A program made the translations under genes and the position numbers. Positions 9,003 to 17,944 of a stretch of DNA of 64,000 nucleotides are shown here, piece by piece. A model generated the notes under the pieces. That model saw only the letters and a list, made by a program, of their open reading frames with translations, ran no database searches and was not told the origin of the DNA. The stretch's first letter is position 1; each line of letters begins with the position of its first letter. The DNA is from DATKHR01 sp036557365 (GTDB lineage Bacteria > Acidobacteriota > Vicinamibacteria > Vicinamibacterales > CAVVIG01): the NCBI GenBank assembly GCA_036557365.1, contig DATBHR010000098.1:537505-601504 (forward strand), written 5' to 3'.

Positions 9003-9109
9003 CGCGCGCCTCCGTTGGAGTTGTCGTGTGGCACCGCGGCAGCCGTCCACGCGCGCGATGCGGGCCCGTTAACAAGGCCATGGACGGCGGCCGCAAGTCT
9101 TGAAAAGCG

Positions 9110-11281
9110 GTGAACGACCGCGGAAGATTCTCTGAACTTGTTGTGAAGACCCGTTTCGGACCCTTCGTATTCGACCGTTCCGCGCAGCTCCTCGCCCGCG
9201 AAGGGCAGGAAGTGCCGCTGCCGCCGCGCGTCCTCGGCGTGCTGGACGTGCTGGCCGCCCGGCCCGGCGAAATCGTGACGAAGCAGGAAATCATCGAGAC
9301 GGTCTGGAAGGACGCGTTCGTCTCGGACACGTCGCTGTCGGAGGCCATCAGCTTCCTGCGGCAGGCGCTCGGCGACGACCCGCAGCAGCCGAGCTACATC
9401 CAGACAGTCCATCGGCGCGGATACCGCTTCCTGCCGGCACCACAACCCGCAGTCGAGTCCCCGGTCGTCATTCCGCCCGTGGCTGCGAGGTCGGAGACGA
9501 TGGCGGAATCGTGGACGTGGATCGTGCCGTGGGCGGTCGCCGTCATCCTCGCCGCGGTCGCGGTCAGCGCGCTCTGGCGTGTGATGCACCCGGACGCTCC
9601 GGTCGTGCTGCCGACCGCGCGCTTCGCGCTCGAATGGCCGGATGGCATGACGCTCGACACGTCGGCGCCCGCGCTCGCGTTGTCGGCCGACGGTTCGGTC
9701 ATCGCGTTCACCGGCTGCCGCCAGGACGGATGCCGCATCTTCGTGCGCGGGCTCGACGACACCGAATCGCGTCCGGTTCCCGGCACGCTCGGCGCCACGG
9801 CGCCGTTTCTTTCGGCGGATGGCCACGTCGTCGGCTTCTTCGCGGACGGCAAGCTCAAAAAGACCGCGACGGGCGGCGATTCGCCGATCACAGTCACCGA
9901 CGTCCGTCAGCCGCTCGGCGCTGTGTGGCTCGACGATGACATCGTGTTCTCGGCGTCTGCGTCGGGCGGAATGGGTGGACTCGTGCGGGTGGCGAAGGAT
10001 GGCGGCGCACCGCGCATGGTCGGGCCGATCGACGCGCGCGGCGCCGAGCTCGCGCTCGCATGGCCAGACGTTCTGCCGGGCGGCGAGGTCGCGCTCGTCA
10101 CCTCGATCGTTGCGCCCGGCGATCCTCCGATCACGCGCATCGTCGCGATCTCGATGGTGACCGCGGAGCGCACCGTGGTCGTCGAGCGGGCGTCGTTCGC
10201 ACGGTTCGTGCCGCCCTCGATGATCGCGTTCGTGCGCGACGGGCGGCTGATGGCGGCGACGTTCGATCCGGTGCAGCTGAAGATCACCGGTCCAGCGGTT
10301 CCGGTGGACCAGCCGTTCGGCGACCGCGTCGCGCAGTTTGCCGTCTCGCGCGTCGGTTCGTTAATCGCGGCGGCATCCTCGTCGTCCGGCGGAGCGCTGC
10401 AGTGGTGGACGCAAGCCGGAGGACTCACGCCGGCGGCAGCCGCGATGCAGCCGCTGGGGTCCCCGTCGCTCTCGCCGGACGGCCGCACGATCGCCGGCGT
10501 CAAGGTGGACGACACGCGCGCAGACGTCTGGTCCGCGGACATCGAGCGCGGCGCGACGAGCCGGCTGACGTTCAACGGCGAACTGCGCGCGCCGGTCTGG
10601 AGTCCCGACGGCCGTTCGTTCGCGTTCGCGTCGCGCTCAGGCAGCGCGTTCAACGTGTTCGTCAAGCGCGTCGACGACACGACGCCGAAGCGGCTCACCG
10701 GCGCGCCTCGTCATCAGCTGCCCTCGTCGTTCTCGCCGGACGGCCGACAGATCGTCTACACCGAGTTCGATCCAGCGAGCGGAGAGGACATCTGGGTCGT
10801 CCCGGTGGCTGGCGGGTCGCCAAGGCCGCTGGTCCGCACGCCGTTCGACGAAGGGGCCGCGACGGTTTCGCCCGATGGCCGCTGGATGGCGTACGAGTCG
10901 AATGAATCCAACCGGTGGGAAATCTACGTCCGGCCGTTCGGCGCCGCGGGCAGCGCCGTTGCGATTTCCGCGGGCGGCGGTCGGCACCCGATGTGGTCCC
11001 GCGACGGACGCCGCGTCTACTACACCGGCCCCAGTGGCGTGATGTCGGTGGCCGTCGCGCCGTGCGCCGCGCTTCAGGAGGGCTGCGAGCTGTCGCCGTC
11101 GCGTCCCGTCGAGATAGTCGCCGGCCCGTGGACCCCGCGCGCCGAAACGCGGGACGGCCGCATCCTGATGGAGAGCGACCGCGGCAGAGCCGATGCCGTC
11201 GAGCGCATCATGGTCACGCTGCAATGGACCCGCGCGCTGCAGCGCATCGTCCCACCCGCGATTGTTGCGTCGCCGAAATAG
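9110..11281 (+). CDS. Winged-helix transcriptional regulator with TM segment and WD40/TolB-like beta-propeller
   Basis: The 723-residue protein begins with an OmpR/CadC-type winged helix (about residues 13-105; DNA-binding helix SDTSLSEAISFLRQALG, wing HRRGYRFLP). A single membrane helix follows (about 138-160, WIVPWAVAVILAAVAV), and then an extracytoplasmic series of PD40/TolB-like blades with repeated SPDGR motifs. The layout suggests a one-component membrane regulator that senses an envelope ligand with the propeller; this is inferred. GTG 9110 is used as the start. A second GTG at 9143 (VVKTRFGPFVFD) would place the start right at the domain edge and is a fair alternative. The target genes are unknown. 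Confidence 0.83.
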   Translation: MNDRGRFSELVVKTRFGPFVFDRSAQLLAREGQEVPLPPRVLGVLDVLAARPGEIVTKQEIIETVWKDAFVSDTSLSEAISFLRQALGDDPQQPSYIQTVHRRGYRFLPAPQPAVESPVVIPPVAARSETMAESWTWIVPWAVAVILAAVAVSALWRVMHPDAPVVLPTARFALEWPDGMTLDTSAPALALSADGSVIAFTGCRQDGCRIFVRGLDDTESRPVPGTLGATAPFLSADGHVVGFFADGKLKKTATGGDSPITVTDVRQPLGAVWLDDDIVFSASASGGMGGLVRVAKDGGAPRMVGPIDARGAELALAWPDVLPGGEVALVTSIVAPGDPPITRIVAISMVTAERTVVVERASFARFVPPSMIAFVRDGRLMAATFDPVQLKITGPAVPVDQPFGDRVAQFAVSRVGSLIAAASSSSGGALQWWTQAGGLTPAAAAMQPLGSPSLSPDGRTIAGVKVDDTRADVWSADIERGATSRLTFNGELRAPVWSPDGRSFAFASRSGSAFNVFVKRVDDTTPKRLTGAPRHQLPSSFSPDGRQIVYTEFDPASGEDIWVVPVAGGSPRPLVRTPFDEGAATVSPDGRWMAYESNESNRWEIYVRPFGAAGSAVAISAGGGRHPMWSRDGRRVYYTGPSGVMSVAVAPCAALQEGCELSPSRPVEIVAGPWTPRAETRDGRILMESDRGRADAVERIMVTLQWTRALQRIVPPAIVASPK

Positions 11282-11289
11282 CGCAGCAG

Positions 11290-11330
11290 GACAGAATTCC
11301 TAATCCCTGATTCCTAATTCTGCGTGTTTG
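11290..11330. repeat. Short low-complexity array between convergent genes
   Basis: The 32-nt spacer between the regulator and the S9 peptidase is made of near-repeats of the type ATTCCTAATCCCTG (ATTCCTAATC, CTGATTCCTAATTC). It is a weak, single-arm member of the array family seen elsewhere in the window. Confidence 0.5.
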
Positions 11331-13383
11331 TCCGTCTGGCTGCGTCGGGCGCAACAGCGCCGGTGTTGCCGTTCAGGTATTTGTCGAACCAGTAGACCTG
11401 CCAGTTCAAACTTTCCACCAGGTGCTTCGGCTCGCCGGTCCTGGTCAGGTTGTGGTTCTCGCGCGGGAAGAAAACGATCTCGCTGGTCACGCCGAAGTGG
11501 CGCAGCGCGCGGAACCACTGTTCGCCCTGCTCGATCGGGACGCGAAAATCGTTGTCGGAGTGCAGGATGAGCGTCGGCGTCTTCACGTTCTTCGCGTACT
11601 TGAGCGGCGATCGATCCCAGTAGAGCTCGAAGTTCTCGAAGATGTCGCCCTTGAAGTCCTCCGCGTGTCCGTACGCGCCGTCGCGCGTCCCATCGTCGCT
11701 CACGAAGTTCGAGATGCTGCGCAGCGTGACGGCCGCCTTGAACCGGTTCGTGTGGCTGACGATCCAGTTCGTCATGAAGCCGCCGTAGCTGCCGCCGGTC
11801 ACACCGAGACGATCGCGATCGATCCACGGATACTTCGTGAGGGCGGCGTCGACGCCGTTCATGACGTCGATGTAGTCCTTCGCGCCCCAGTTTTCCTCGA
11901 TGCCGCGCTCGAACTTCTCGCCGTAGCCGGTCGACCCGCGCGGATTCGAGAAGAAGACGGCCCAGCCATGGGCCGCGTACACCTGGAATTCGTGATACCA
12001 GTCGAATCCGAACTGACCCGCGGGTCCCCCGTGAATCGTCAGGATCATCGGATACTTGTGGCCCGCTTCCCAGCCGACCGGCTTCATGAAGAAGCCGTCG
12101 ATGTCCCAGCCGTCCGCACCTTTGTAGGACAGCCGCTCGACCTGGACGAGATTCAGACGCGGCCACAGCGCCGCGTTGAGGTGCGTGAGCTGACGCGGAT
12201 TGCTGCCGTCGAGATCCGCGACGTACAGATCGTCCATGTGCGTCGGATCGTTCATCGCGAACGCCAGCTTGCGCGCGTTCTCCGAGACGTCGAACAGGTG
12301 ATAGGTCTTGTCGCCCGAGGTGACCGGCGCCGCGCGCCGCGCGTCGAGATCCACGCGGTACAGCTGCGCCGTTCCGTGATACCCCGTTTCGAAGTACATC
12401 GCCTTGCCGCCCTCGGCCCAGCGGAGAGCCGACGGAATCAGGTCCACCCCGTCCGCCGCGAGCCGCGATTTCGCGCCGCCGGCGGATGGAACGAGCCAGA
12501 TCTTCGGGTGCGACTTTTCAGGAACCGCGCTGACGAACGCAATCGTCTGCCCATCGGGCGACCAGCGCGGCGAGTTCTCGGCCGTCTCATGATCCGAGAC
12601 GCGCGCGGGCGATCCGCCCGCCGCATCGACGACCCAGATGTCGGTGTTTCGTCCTTCGTCGAACGCCTTGCCGCTGCGATCCGACACGAACGCGATCTTC
12701 CGTCCGTCAGGCGACCACTGCGGGTCGCTGTCGTTCCAGTCGTCGCCGGATGTCAGCGCCGTCGCGTGATCATCTGCGACCACGACGATCCAGAGGTGCG
12801 AGCGTTTGTCGTCGAACCATCCGGTGTCGTTGAACTTGTAATTCGAGTGCGTGTAGTGCCGGACGTCACTCGGCGACTTGCCATCGCGCGATTCGTCGCT
12901 CGGCCCGCTGCGGCTGACGACGACGAGCTTCGTGCCGTCGGGAGACCACTGGAAGCTCGACACACCGTTCGGCAGGTTCGTCAGCCTCCGCGGCTCGCCG
13001 CCGGTCAGCGGCAGCAGCCACACTTGCGTGCGCGCGGGGCCGTCGCCGTCGCCCTGCCGCGCGGAGAGGAACGCCAGCCCGCCGCCCTTCGGATTCCACC
13101 GCGGCGCGTTCGACGACTGGAGCGCGCTCGTCATCGCCACCGGCGCGCGCGATCCGTCCGCAGCCACGGTCCAGATCTGGCCGCGGCGCCGATTCTGCTT
13201 CTGATCAATCGTCGTCACGACGTACGCGATGGTCGCGCCGTCTGGTGAGAAGTGCGGATCGCCCAGCGCTTCGAACGCGAAGTAGTCTTCGGCAGTGACG
13301 CCGCGGGTTTGTGCGCTGGCGGCCGCGGCGATTGACGCCGCGACCAGCACCGCTGCGAATCGAACGAACCATTTCCTCTGCAT
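11314..13383 (-). CDS. Exported S9 family (prolyl oligopeptidase-type) serine peptidase
   Basis: ATG 13383 gives a 689-residue protein with a clear signal peptide (MQRKWFVRFAAVLVAAS, cleavage after AAASAQ). An N-terminal seven-bladed propeller contains repeated SPDG/SPDGR motifs. The C-terminal alpha/beta-hydrolase domain has the nucleophile Ser532 in GGSYGGF, an acid in HSDNDFRVP and a histidine in ENHNL. It should cleave short peptides, as dipeptidyl or acylaminoacyl peptidases do, in the periplasm. It starts 22 nt after the Ku stop on the same strand, so both may lie on one message. An alternative upstream start adds 10 residues but spoils the signal peptide. Confidence 0.9.
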   Translation of the reverse strand: MQRKWFVRFAAVLVAASIAAAASAQTRGVTAEDYFAFEALGDPHFSPDGATIAYVVTTIDQKQNRRRGQIWTVAADGSRAPVAMTSALQSSNAPRWNPKGGGLAFLSARQGDGDGPARTQVWLLPLTGGEPRRLTNLPNGVSSFQWSPDGTKLVVVSRSGPSDESRDGKSPSDVRHYTHSNYKFNDTGWFDDKRSHLWIVVVADDHATALTSGDDWNDSDPQWSPDGRKIAFVSDRSGKAFDEGRNTDIWVVDAAGGSPARVSDHETAENSPRWSPDGQTIAFVSAVPEKSHPKIWLVPSAGGAKSRLAADGVDLIPSALRWAEGGKAMYFETGYHGTAQLYRVDLDARRAAPVTSGDKTYHLFDVSENARKLAFAMNDPTHMDDLYVADLDGSNPRQLTHLNAALWPRLNLVQVERLSYKGADGWDIDGFFMKPVGWEAGHKYPMILTIHGGPAGQFGFDWYHEFQVYAAHGWAVFFSNPRGSTGYGEKFERGIEENWGAKDYIDVMNGVDAALTKYPWIDRDRLGVTGGSYGGFMTNWIVSHTNRFKAAVTLRSISNFVSDDGTRDGAYGHAEDFKGDIFENFELYWDRSPLKYAKNVKTPTLILHSDNDFRVPIEQGEQWFRALRHFGVTSEIVFFPRENHNLTRTGEPKHLVESLNWQVYWFDKYLNGNTGAVAPDAARRTNTQN

Positions 13384-13405
13384 GATGATCTGCCTTCGGA
13401 GCACG

Positions 13406-14251
13406 CTACGCACGCTTGCGTTTCTGCGCGGTCGCGGCGGTGGCGCGCGGCGCGGCGGCTGCCTTCTTCTTGCCAGCGCTGATCGTATCGAGGCTCTTGC
13501 GCAGCGCTTCCATGAGGTTGACGACCTTCGGCGGCGCCTCGACCTCGGGCGCGATGATTTCGCGGCCCTCGATCTTGGCGTCGATGATTTCGCGCAGGCC
13601 GACCTGGTATTCGTCCTTGTAGGACTCGAAATCCAGCTCGCCTTCGAAGGTCGCCATCACCTGCTGCGCCAGCCGGACTTCCTGCGCATTCACCTTCTCC
13701 GGCATGTCGGCGAGCTCGTCGATGGCCTCCATGCTGCGGATCTCGTTCGCGTGACGCAGCGTGTACATGATGAGGCCCTTCTCGCGCGGCTGTACCTTGA
13801 TCAAGTACTCGCGGCCGTAGAGCGCCACCTTGCCGATGCCCGCTTTCCCCTTCATGCCTTCACGGATGACCGCGAACGCTTCGCGCGCGACGGGACCATC
13901 CGGCGCGAGGTAATATGGACGCTCGAGGTAAATCGGATCGATCTCCGTGTCCTCGGTGAACTTCTCGAGGTTGATGACGCGCGTCGATTCGACGCGCACC
14001 TTCTCGAGATCCTCGTCCTCCATGACGACGTAGCGGCCCTTTTCGAACTCGTAGCCCTTTACGATGTCGGTGTTCGCGACCTCGCGCTGGCAGTGAGGAC
14101 ACCATCGCTTCTGCTGGATGCGCGTCTGACATTCGGCATGCAGCTGGTTGAAGCTCAGCGTCGCGCCGGCGTCGGTCGCCGGAAAGACTTTGATCGGAAT
14201 GTTGACGAGGCTGATCTTCAGATAACCCTTCCACGTCGGTCGTGCGGGCAT
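13406..14251 (-). CDS. ku: Bacterial Ku, non-homologous end-joining protein
   Basis: The 281-residue protein begins MPARPTWKGYLKISLVNIP, which is characteristic of prokaryotic Ku. It carries the bridge/core segments CPHCQREV, KGYEFEKGRYV and ILEDEDL-type sequence (VVMEDEDLEKV). A lysine/alanine-rich C-terminal tail (GKKKAAAAPRA, QKRKRA) is typical of DNA-end threading or LigD-recruiting tails. Ku forms a homodimer around broken DNA ends. ATG 14251 is chosen because a GAGGTG motif stands 5 nt upstream; a GTG two codons earlier is possible. The usual partner ligase LigD is not in the window. The gene lies directly upstream of the S9 peptidase, an apparently unrelated neighbour. Confidence 0.93.
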   Translation of the reverse strand: MPARPTWKGYLKISLVNIPIKVFPATDAGATLSFNQLHAECQTRIQQKRWCPHCQREVANTDIVKGYEFEKGRYVVMEDEDLEKVRVESTRVINLEKFTEDTEIDPIYLERPYYLAPDGPVAREAFAVIREGMKGKAGIGKVALYGREYLIKVQPREKGLIMYTLRHANEIRSMEAIDELADMPEKVNAQEVRLAQQVMATFEGELDFESYKDEYQVGLREIIDAKIEGREIIAPEVEAPPKVVNLMEALRKSLDTISAGKKKAAAAPRATAATAQKRKRA

Positions 14252-14274
14252 AATCACCTCAAAAGACGATCAAT

Positions 14275-14434
14275 CAATCAATTGCGGAATGCGGATTGCG
14301 GAATGCGGATTGATTGGGGATGCGGAATGTGGATTGTGGATTGAATTGCCGATTGGGAGATCCGATCGTCAATGAATCCGCAATCCGTATTCGGCGGCTG
14401 AAATCCGCAATCCGCATTCCGCAATCCTCAATAC
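14275..14434. repeat. Inverted pair of 7-nt arrays between Ku and the next gene
   Basis: The left arm (14281-14360) is made of GCGGAAT/GCGGATT-type 7-nt units. The right arm (about 14371-14431) is made of the complementary ATCCGCA/ATTCCGC units. The right arm runs up to the stop codon of the gene ending at 14435. The two arms can pair into a long hairpin. Units are degenerate but keep the period. Confidence 0.8.
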
Positions 14435-15322
14435 TCACTTCTTGATGGGTCCTAGCTTTTCGTCCACCTTGACCTGGAACTGCCGGAAGCGCCCGTAGGT
14501 CGCGAACCCGTCGACCACGGACCGGTCCCTCAGTCGATCGTAGCGCTCGCGCATCTCGAGGGGGACCAGCAAGTCCAGCACCGGGTCGGACTGATAGTTG
14601 ACCGTGATCGTGCCACGGATCTGGTGGTTTTCGAGCACGAGTTCGCTCATGAGGACGCGACCCGTGTCCGGCTCGATCCAGAAGCGGCCGTGGGCCGGCA
14701 GATCGCGCAGGTTGGTCGTCCGGATCATCGTGTTGGCCGTGCGCTCGTGGTATTCGATCGCCCACACCTCGGTCCCGAGCCTAAAATGGCCGGGCGGCGC
14801 CGGCGATTCCTGCGTCATCTCGTGCGGCTCGCCGTCGCGGGCCCGCGTGAACTTGAACCGCGGCTGGTTCCTGGTTTCGAGGAAGAGCAGCGGCAGGAGC
14901 GGAGCGTTGATGGTCCTCGTCACCGATCCGATGTTGTATCTGGCGCTTTCCTGCAGGATCGCCGAGACCTGCTCGTGGACTGATTCGACCGGATCGATGA
15001 ACAGCTTCATCAGCCGCTCCCGACGATCGCGCACGGCGCTGCCGTCCACTTCGTACACGTCGCGAAACGCCATCCAGTCCTCGGCGCCGACCGGCTTCAC
15101 GAGCAGCAGGTCGGACCGCAGGCGCCGCTCCAGGTTCATCGACAGCGGATAGCCCTTCGGAAAGTGCACCTCCTGCACGTACTGCTCTTCGGCGACGATG
15201 CCCGACAGGCGTTGTTCGAAGAGCGCGACGTAGGCGGCAGTGCGCGCGAGCACGTCGCCAAGCGCCCGCTGATCCGACACGGATCCAGAGACCGTCGCCG
15301 CAATCAGAATGGCCACGATCAT
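14435..15322 (-). CDS. Exported protein of unknown function, paralogue of the preceding gene
   Basis: The 295-residue product has a short hydrophobic N-terminus (MIVAILIAATVSGSV) consistent with a signal peptide. It has no domain I recognise. It shares a clear pattern with the product of 15319-16176: RLRSDLLLVK, then FRDVYEVDG and VRDRRERLMKLF, later SARYNIG and finally FRQFQVKVDEK. The two genes are thus a tandem duplication. The ATG at 15322 overlaps the upstream stop (ATGA), so the pair is translationally coupled. The predicted fold is mixed beta with an outer-membrane-lipoprotein-sorting look, but I do not assign a function. Confidence 0.75.
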   Translation of the reverse strand: MIVAILIAATVSGSVSDQRALGDVLARTAAYVALFEQRLSGIVAEEQYVQEVHFPKGYPLSMNLERRLRSDLLLVKPVGAEDWMAFRDVYEVDGSAVRDRRERLMKLFIDPVESVHEQVSAILQESARYNIGSVTRTINAPLLPLLFLETRNQPRFKFTRARDGEPHEMTQESPAPPGHFRLGTEVWAIEYHERTANTMIRTTNLRDLPAHGRFWIEPDTGRVLMSELVLENHQIRGTITVNYQSDPVLDLLVPLEMRERYDRLRDRSVVDGFATYGRFRQFQVKVDEKLGPIKK

Positions 15323-16176
15323 TTCTTGACCTTCTCGTCCACGTTGACGGAGTACCGGCGGAACTTCGCGTACACCGCGCGGCCTTCGACGACCGATCCG
15401 TTCTGGCTGCTGTACTTTTCGCGCATTTCGTGCGGCACCAGCATGCCGGCGAGCGCGGGCTCCGCGCCGTAGGTCACATCAATCTGTGCGTGGACCTTGT
15501 CGCCCTCGATGTAGAGCGTGCTGGCGAGGACTCGACCCGTCTCGCGCTCGACCGCGAAACGTCCCCGCGAGGGAATCGGCTGATCGTTCGTCGTGCGGAC
15601 CAGCGTCTGCGTCCGCTCCTCGCGGAACTCGAGGTCGACGATCGCATTCCGCTTCTTGCCAAGTGAAAACCGGAACCACGGAAACTCGGCCGTCTCGAAT
15701 ACGCTCAGCGCGACGACGGGCAGGTTCATGTTCCGATTGATGCCGCCGATGTTGTAGCGCGCGCTCGCGGTCCTGATGTCCTCGATCTGCTGATGAGCCG
15801 TTGGCGACGGCGTCAGGAACAGCTTGGCCAGCCGCTCTTCGCGATCGCGCACCGGCTTGCCGTCGACTTCGAACACGTCCCGGAACTGCAGCCAGCGGTC
15901 GCCCGCGGGCGCGCGGACGAGCAGCATGTCCGATCGCAGCTCGCGGCGCTCCGGCGCGGTTTCGACGGCGAGGCCGCGCACGTCGGTTCGCGCCCGGCCG
16001 CGGACTTCCTGGCGATAGGTTTCCTCGGCGACGACGCCGACGAAGTCGTGCGTGTAGGCCGCGACGTAGTCGGTGACCTTGTCGAGCAGCTCGTCCAGTT
16101 CGGATGAGGCAGGGGCCTGTGCCGTCGGCAGGGCCGCGGCGACCGCGAGCGCGAGCAGCAGCTGATGGCGGACCAT
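15319..16176 (-). CDS. Exported protein of unknown function, first of a tandem paralogous pair
   Basis: ATG 16176 with a GGAG motif nearby gives 285 residues and a signal peptide (MVRHQLLLALAVAAALPTAQA). The body shows LRSDMLLVRAP, FRDVFEVDGKPVRDREERLAKLF, SARYNIGG and FRRYSVNVDEKVKK, all matched in the next gene. Charged and aromatic residues around these blocks are conserved between the two copies, which argues for a retained function. The role is unknown. The stop overlaps the start of the second copy. Confidence 0.75.
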   Translation of the reverse strand: MVRHQLLLALAVAAALPTAQAPASSELDELLDKVTDYVAAYTHDFVGVVAEETYRQEVRGRARTDVRGLAVETAPERRELRSDMLLVRAPAGDRWLQFRDVFEVDGKPVRDREERLAKLFLTPSPTAHQQIEDIRTASARYNIGGINRNMNLPVVALSVFETAEFPWFRFSLGKKRNAIVDLEFREERTQTLVRTTNDQPIPSRGRFAVERETGRVLASTLYIEGDKVHAQIDVTYGAEPALAGMLVPHEMREKYSSQNGSVVEGRAVYAKFRRYSVNVDEKVKK

Positions 16177-16269
16177 GCTCCGTCGCTGATCCTGCTCCGC
16201 CACGATCGTACGGTCAAGGGCGCCGGCCGGCCGCGTGAAACGCGCTAAGATGCGCCCGGAGGAGACGCC

Positions 16270-17346
16270 ATGGCTGGACTGACCTCACGACGCGTCGCGG
16301 CGGCCGCGGGCCTGATTGTCCTCTGCGCCGCGGGCTCGATCGTCGGCGCCGAACGCTCGTCGTCGGTAATGGCGTCATCGGCGACGAAATTTCTCGCCAG
16401 CTTGAATCCCGAGCAGCGGCAGAAAGCGTCGTTCGCCGCCGATTCGGACGAGCGTCTTCGCTGGCACTTCATCCCGACCGAGACGTTTCCGCGCAAGGGC
16501 CTCACGATCGGCGAGATGAACGATGCGCAGCGCGCCGCCGCGCACGATCTGCTGAAGGCGGGACTGAGCCAGCGCGGTTACCTCACGGCAACGTCCATCA
16601 TGGATCTCGAGACCGTCCTCGGCGCGCTCGAGGCGTCCGAGCGGGCGGCCGCACCGCAGCCGCCGCGCAACGCGCCGCTCGTGCGCGACCCCGGACGCTA
16701 CTTCGTCTCAGTGTTCGGCACGCCGTCGACGAAAGCCACGTGGGGCTGGCGCGTCGAAGGCCATCACGTCTCGCTGCACTTCACGATCGTCAACGGCACG
16801 ATGGTGGCCTCGTCGCCGACGTTCTTCGGATCGAATCCCGCCGAGGTCCGACAGGGGCCGAAGAAGGGTTTGCGGATTCTGGGCGCCGAAGAGGACGCCG
16901 CGCGGGCCCTGCTCGATTCGCTCGACGCCGATCAGAAACAGAAAGCGATTCTCGACAAGGTTGCACCGAACGACATGGTGACGATGGCGAACGTCGACAT
17001 CAAGCCGCTCGATCCGATCGGTCTGCAGGTCGGTGCGCTGAAGCCGAACCAGCGCGAGCTGTTCATGAAGCTGCTCGACGTCTACACCGGCTACATGCCC
17101 ACCGATATCGCGTCCGACCGTATGGACCGCGTCAAGAAGGCGGGCATCGAGAAGATCGGCTTCGCGTGGGCGGGCGAGACCGAACGTGGAAGGAAGCACT
17201 ACTACCGCGTCCAGGGACCGACGTTCCTCATCGAGTACGACAACACGCAGAACGACGGCAACCACATTCATTCCGTCTGGCGGGACTTCAACGGCGACTT
17301 CGGCCGCGATCTGCTGCGCGAGCACTTGAGGGGGACGCCTCACTAG
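16270..17346 (+). CDS. DUF3500 family exported protein
   Basis: The ATG at 16270 follows a strong GGAGGAG site. The 358-residue protein has a signal peptide (residues 1-27, ending SIVGA). The DUF3500 pattern is present: WHFIPTETFPRKGL, a region around WGWRVEGHHVSLHFTIVNG, and the C-terminal GPTFLIEYDNTQNDGNHIHSVWRD. The many conserved histidines and aromatics hint at metal or ligand binding, but the family has no established activity. The gene ends 14 nt before a direct array of 8-nt units. Confidence 0.85.
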   Translation: MAGLTSRRVAAAAGLIVLCAAGSIVGAERSSSVMASSATKFLASLNPEQRQKASFAADSDERLRWHFIPTETFPRKGLTIGEMNDAQRAAAHDLLKAGLSQRGYLTATSIMDLETVLGALEASERAAAPQPPRNAPLVRDPGRYFVSVFGTPSTKATWGWRVEGHHVSLHFTIVNGTMVASSPTFFGSNPAEVRQGPKKGLRILGAEEDAARALLDSLDADQKQKAILDKVAPNDMVTMANVDIKPLDPIGLQVGALKPNQRELFMKLLDVYTGYMPTDIASDRMDRVKKAGIEKIGFAWAGETERGRKHYYRVQGPTFLIEYDNTQNDGNHIHSVWRDFNGDFGRDLLREHLRGTPH

Positions 17347-17360
17347 CGACCTGCAGGGGC

Positions 17361-17416
17361 GCAGAAATGCAGAAATGCAGAAATGCAAGAATGCAGGAAT
17401 GCAGGAATGCAAAACG
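17361..17416. repeat. Left 8-nt array flanking the four-helix-bundle gene
   Basis: Seven consecutive 8-nt units run without a gap: GCAGAAAT three times, GCAAGAAT, GCAGGAAT twice, and GCAAAACG. They are complementary to the array at 17945-17980 on the other side of the four-helix-bundle gene. Confidence 0.9.
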
Positions 17417-17527
17417 TGAGGTGGCCCGTTCAGGTGGCGTGGTGAAAGAGTGCGTACTTGGACGGGCCAAGTCGCCTGGATCCCTTACTACTCTGGTGGC
17501 ACGCTTGATGAACCGGCGGTCGCATCA

Positions 17528-17906
17528 GTGGCGCGCGATCTCGACGATCGAATTTTCCGCTTTGTCTGTCGTATAGTGGATCTCTTCGAGATGCTTCACG
17601 CGCGCGGCGGGGCGGCCGGTGTGATTGGATACCAGCTACTGGGTTCAGGTACGTCCATCGGAGCGAACTACGAGGAGGCAGCTGCCGGCCAAAGCAAGGC
17701 GGACTTCATCGCCAAGCTCGCGACCTCACGGAAAGAGTGCCGTGAGACGCTTTTCTGGCTTCGCCTGATCGCTGCGGAAGCGCTTGCTCGACCCCGCACA
17801 GATTGCCGACGACATCTCCGAAGCGCGCCAGTTGACGGCGATCCTGCGCACAATCATCCAACGGGCGCGATCGAATCCATCACGCGGACAGTCGCCAGCT
17901 CCTTAG
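17528..17906 (+). pseudogene. Four-helix-bundle protein of the 23S rRNA-IVS (S23) type, frameshifted
   Basis: Reading from GTG 17528 gives RDLDDRIFRFVCRIVDLFE, then the family core SGTSIGANYEEA and KADFIAKLATSRKECRET, then FWLRLIAAEA. At about 17783 the reading frame must shift by one base to continue with LLDPAQIADDISEARQLTA and ILRTIIQRARSNPS, ending at TAG 17904-17906. The continuation matches the expected fourth helix, so one extra base near 17783 (or a sequencing error) breaks an otherwise complete gene of about 125 residues. Family members form small helical bundles encoded in 23S rRNA intervening sequences or by stand-alone genes; Avd of diversity-generating retroelements is related. 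The gene is bracketed by complementary 8-nt arrays. The start is uncertain; GTG 17450 is an alternative. Confidence 0.75.
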
Positions 17907-17944
17907 CTCGTCGTCGCGCTATTTCGCATTTGCGCATTCTTCGT

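Noticed and set aside
9027..9043. Sigma-54 promoter TGGCACCGCGGCAGCC ahead of the winged-helix regulator
   Set aside because: The spacing is right, but the -12 half lacks TTGC or CTGC, so the match is too weak.
7386..9113. Long plus-strand open frame opposite the permease
   Set aside because: It has a biased R/D/E/H composition and no domain. The minus-strand frame encodes a complete APC permease with 12 helices.
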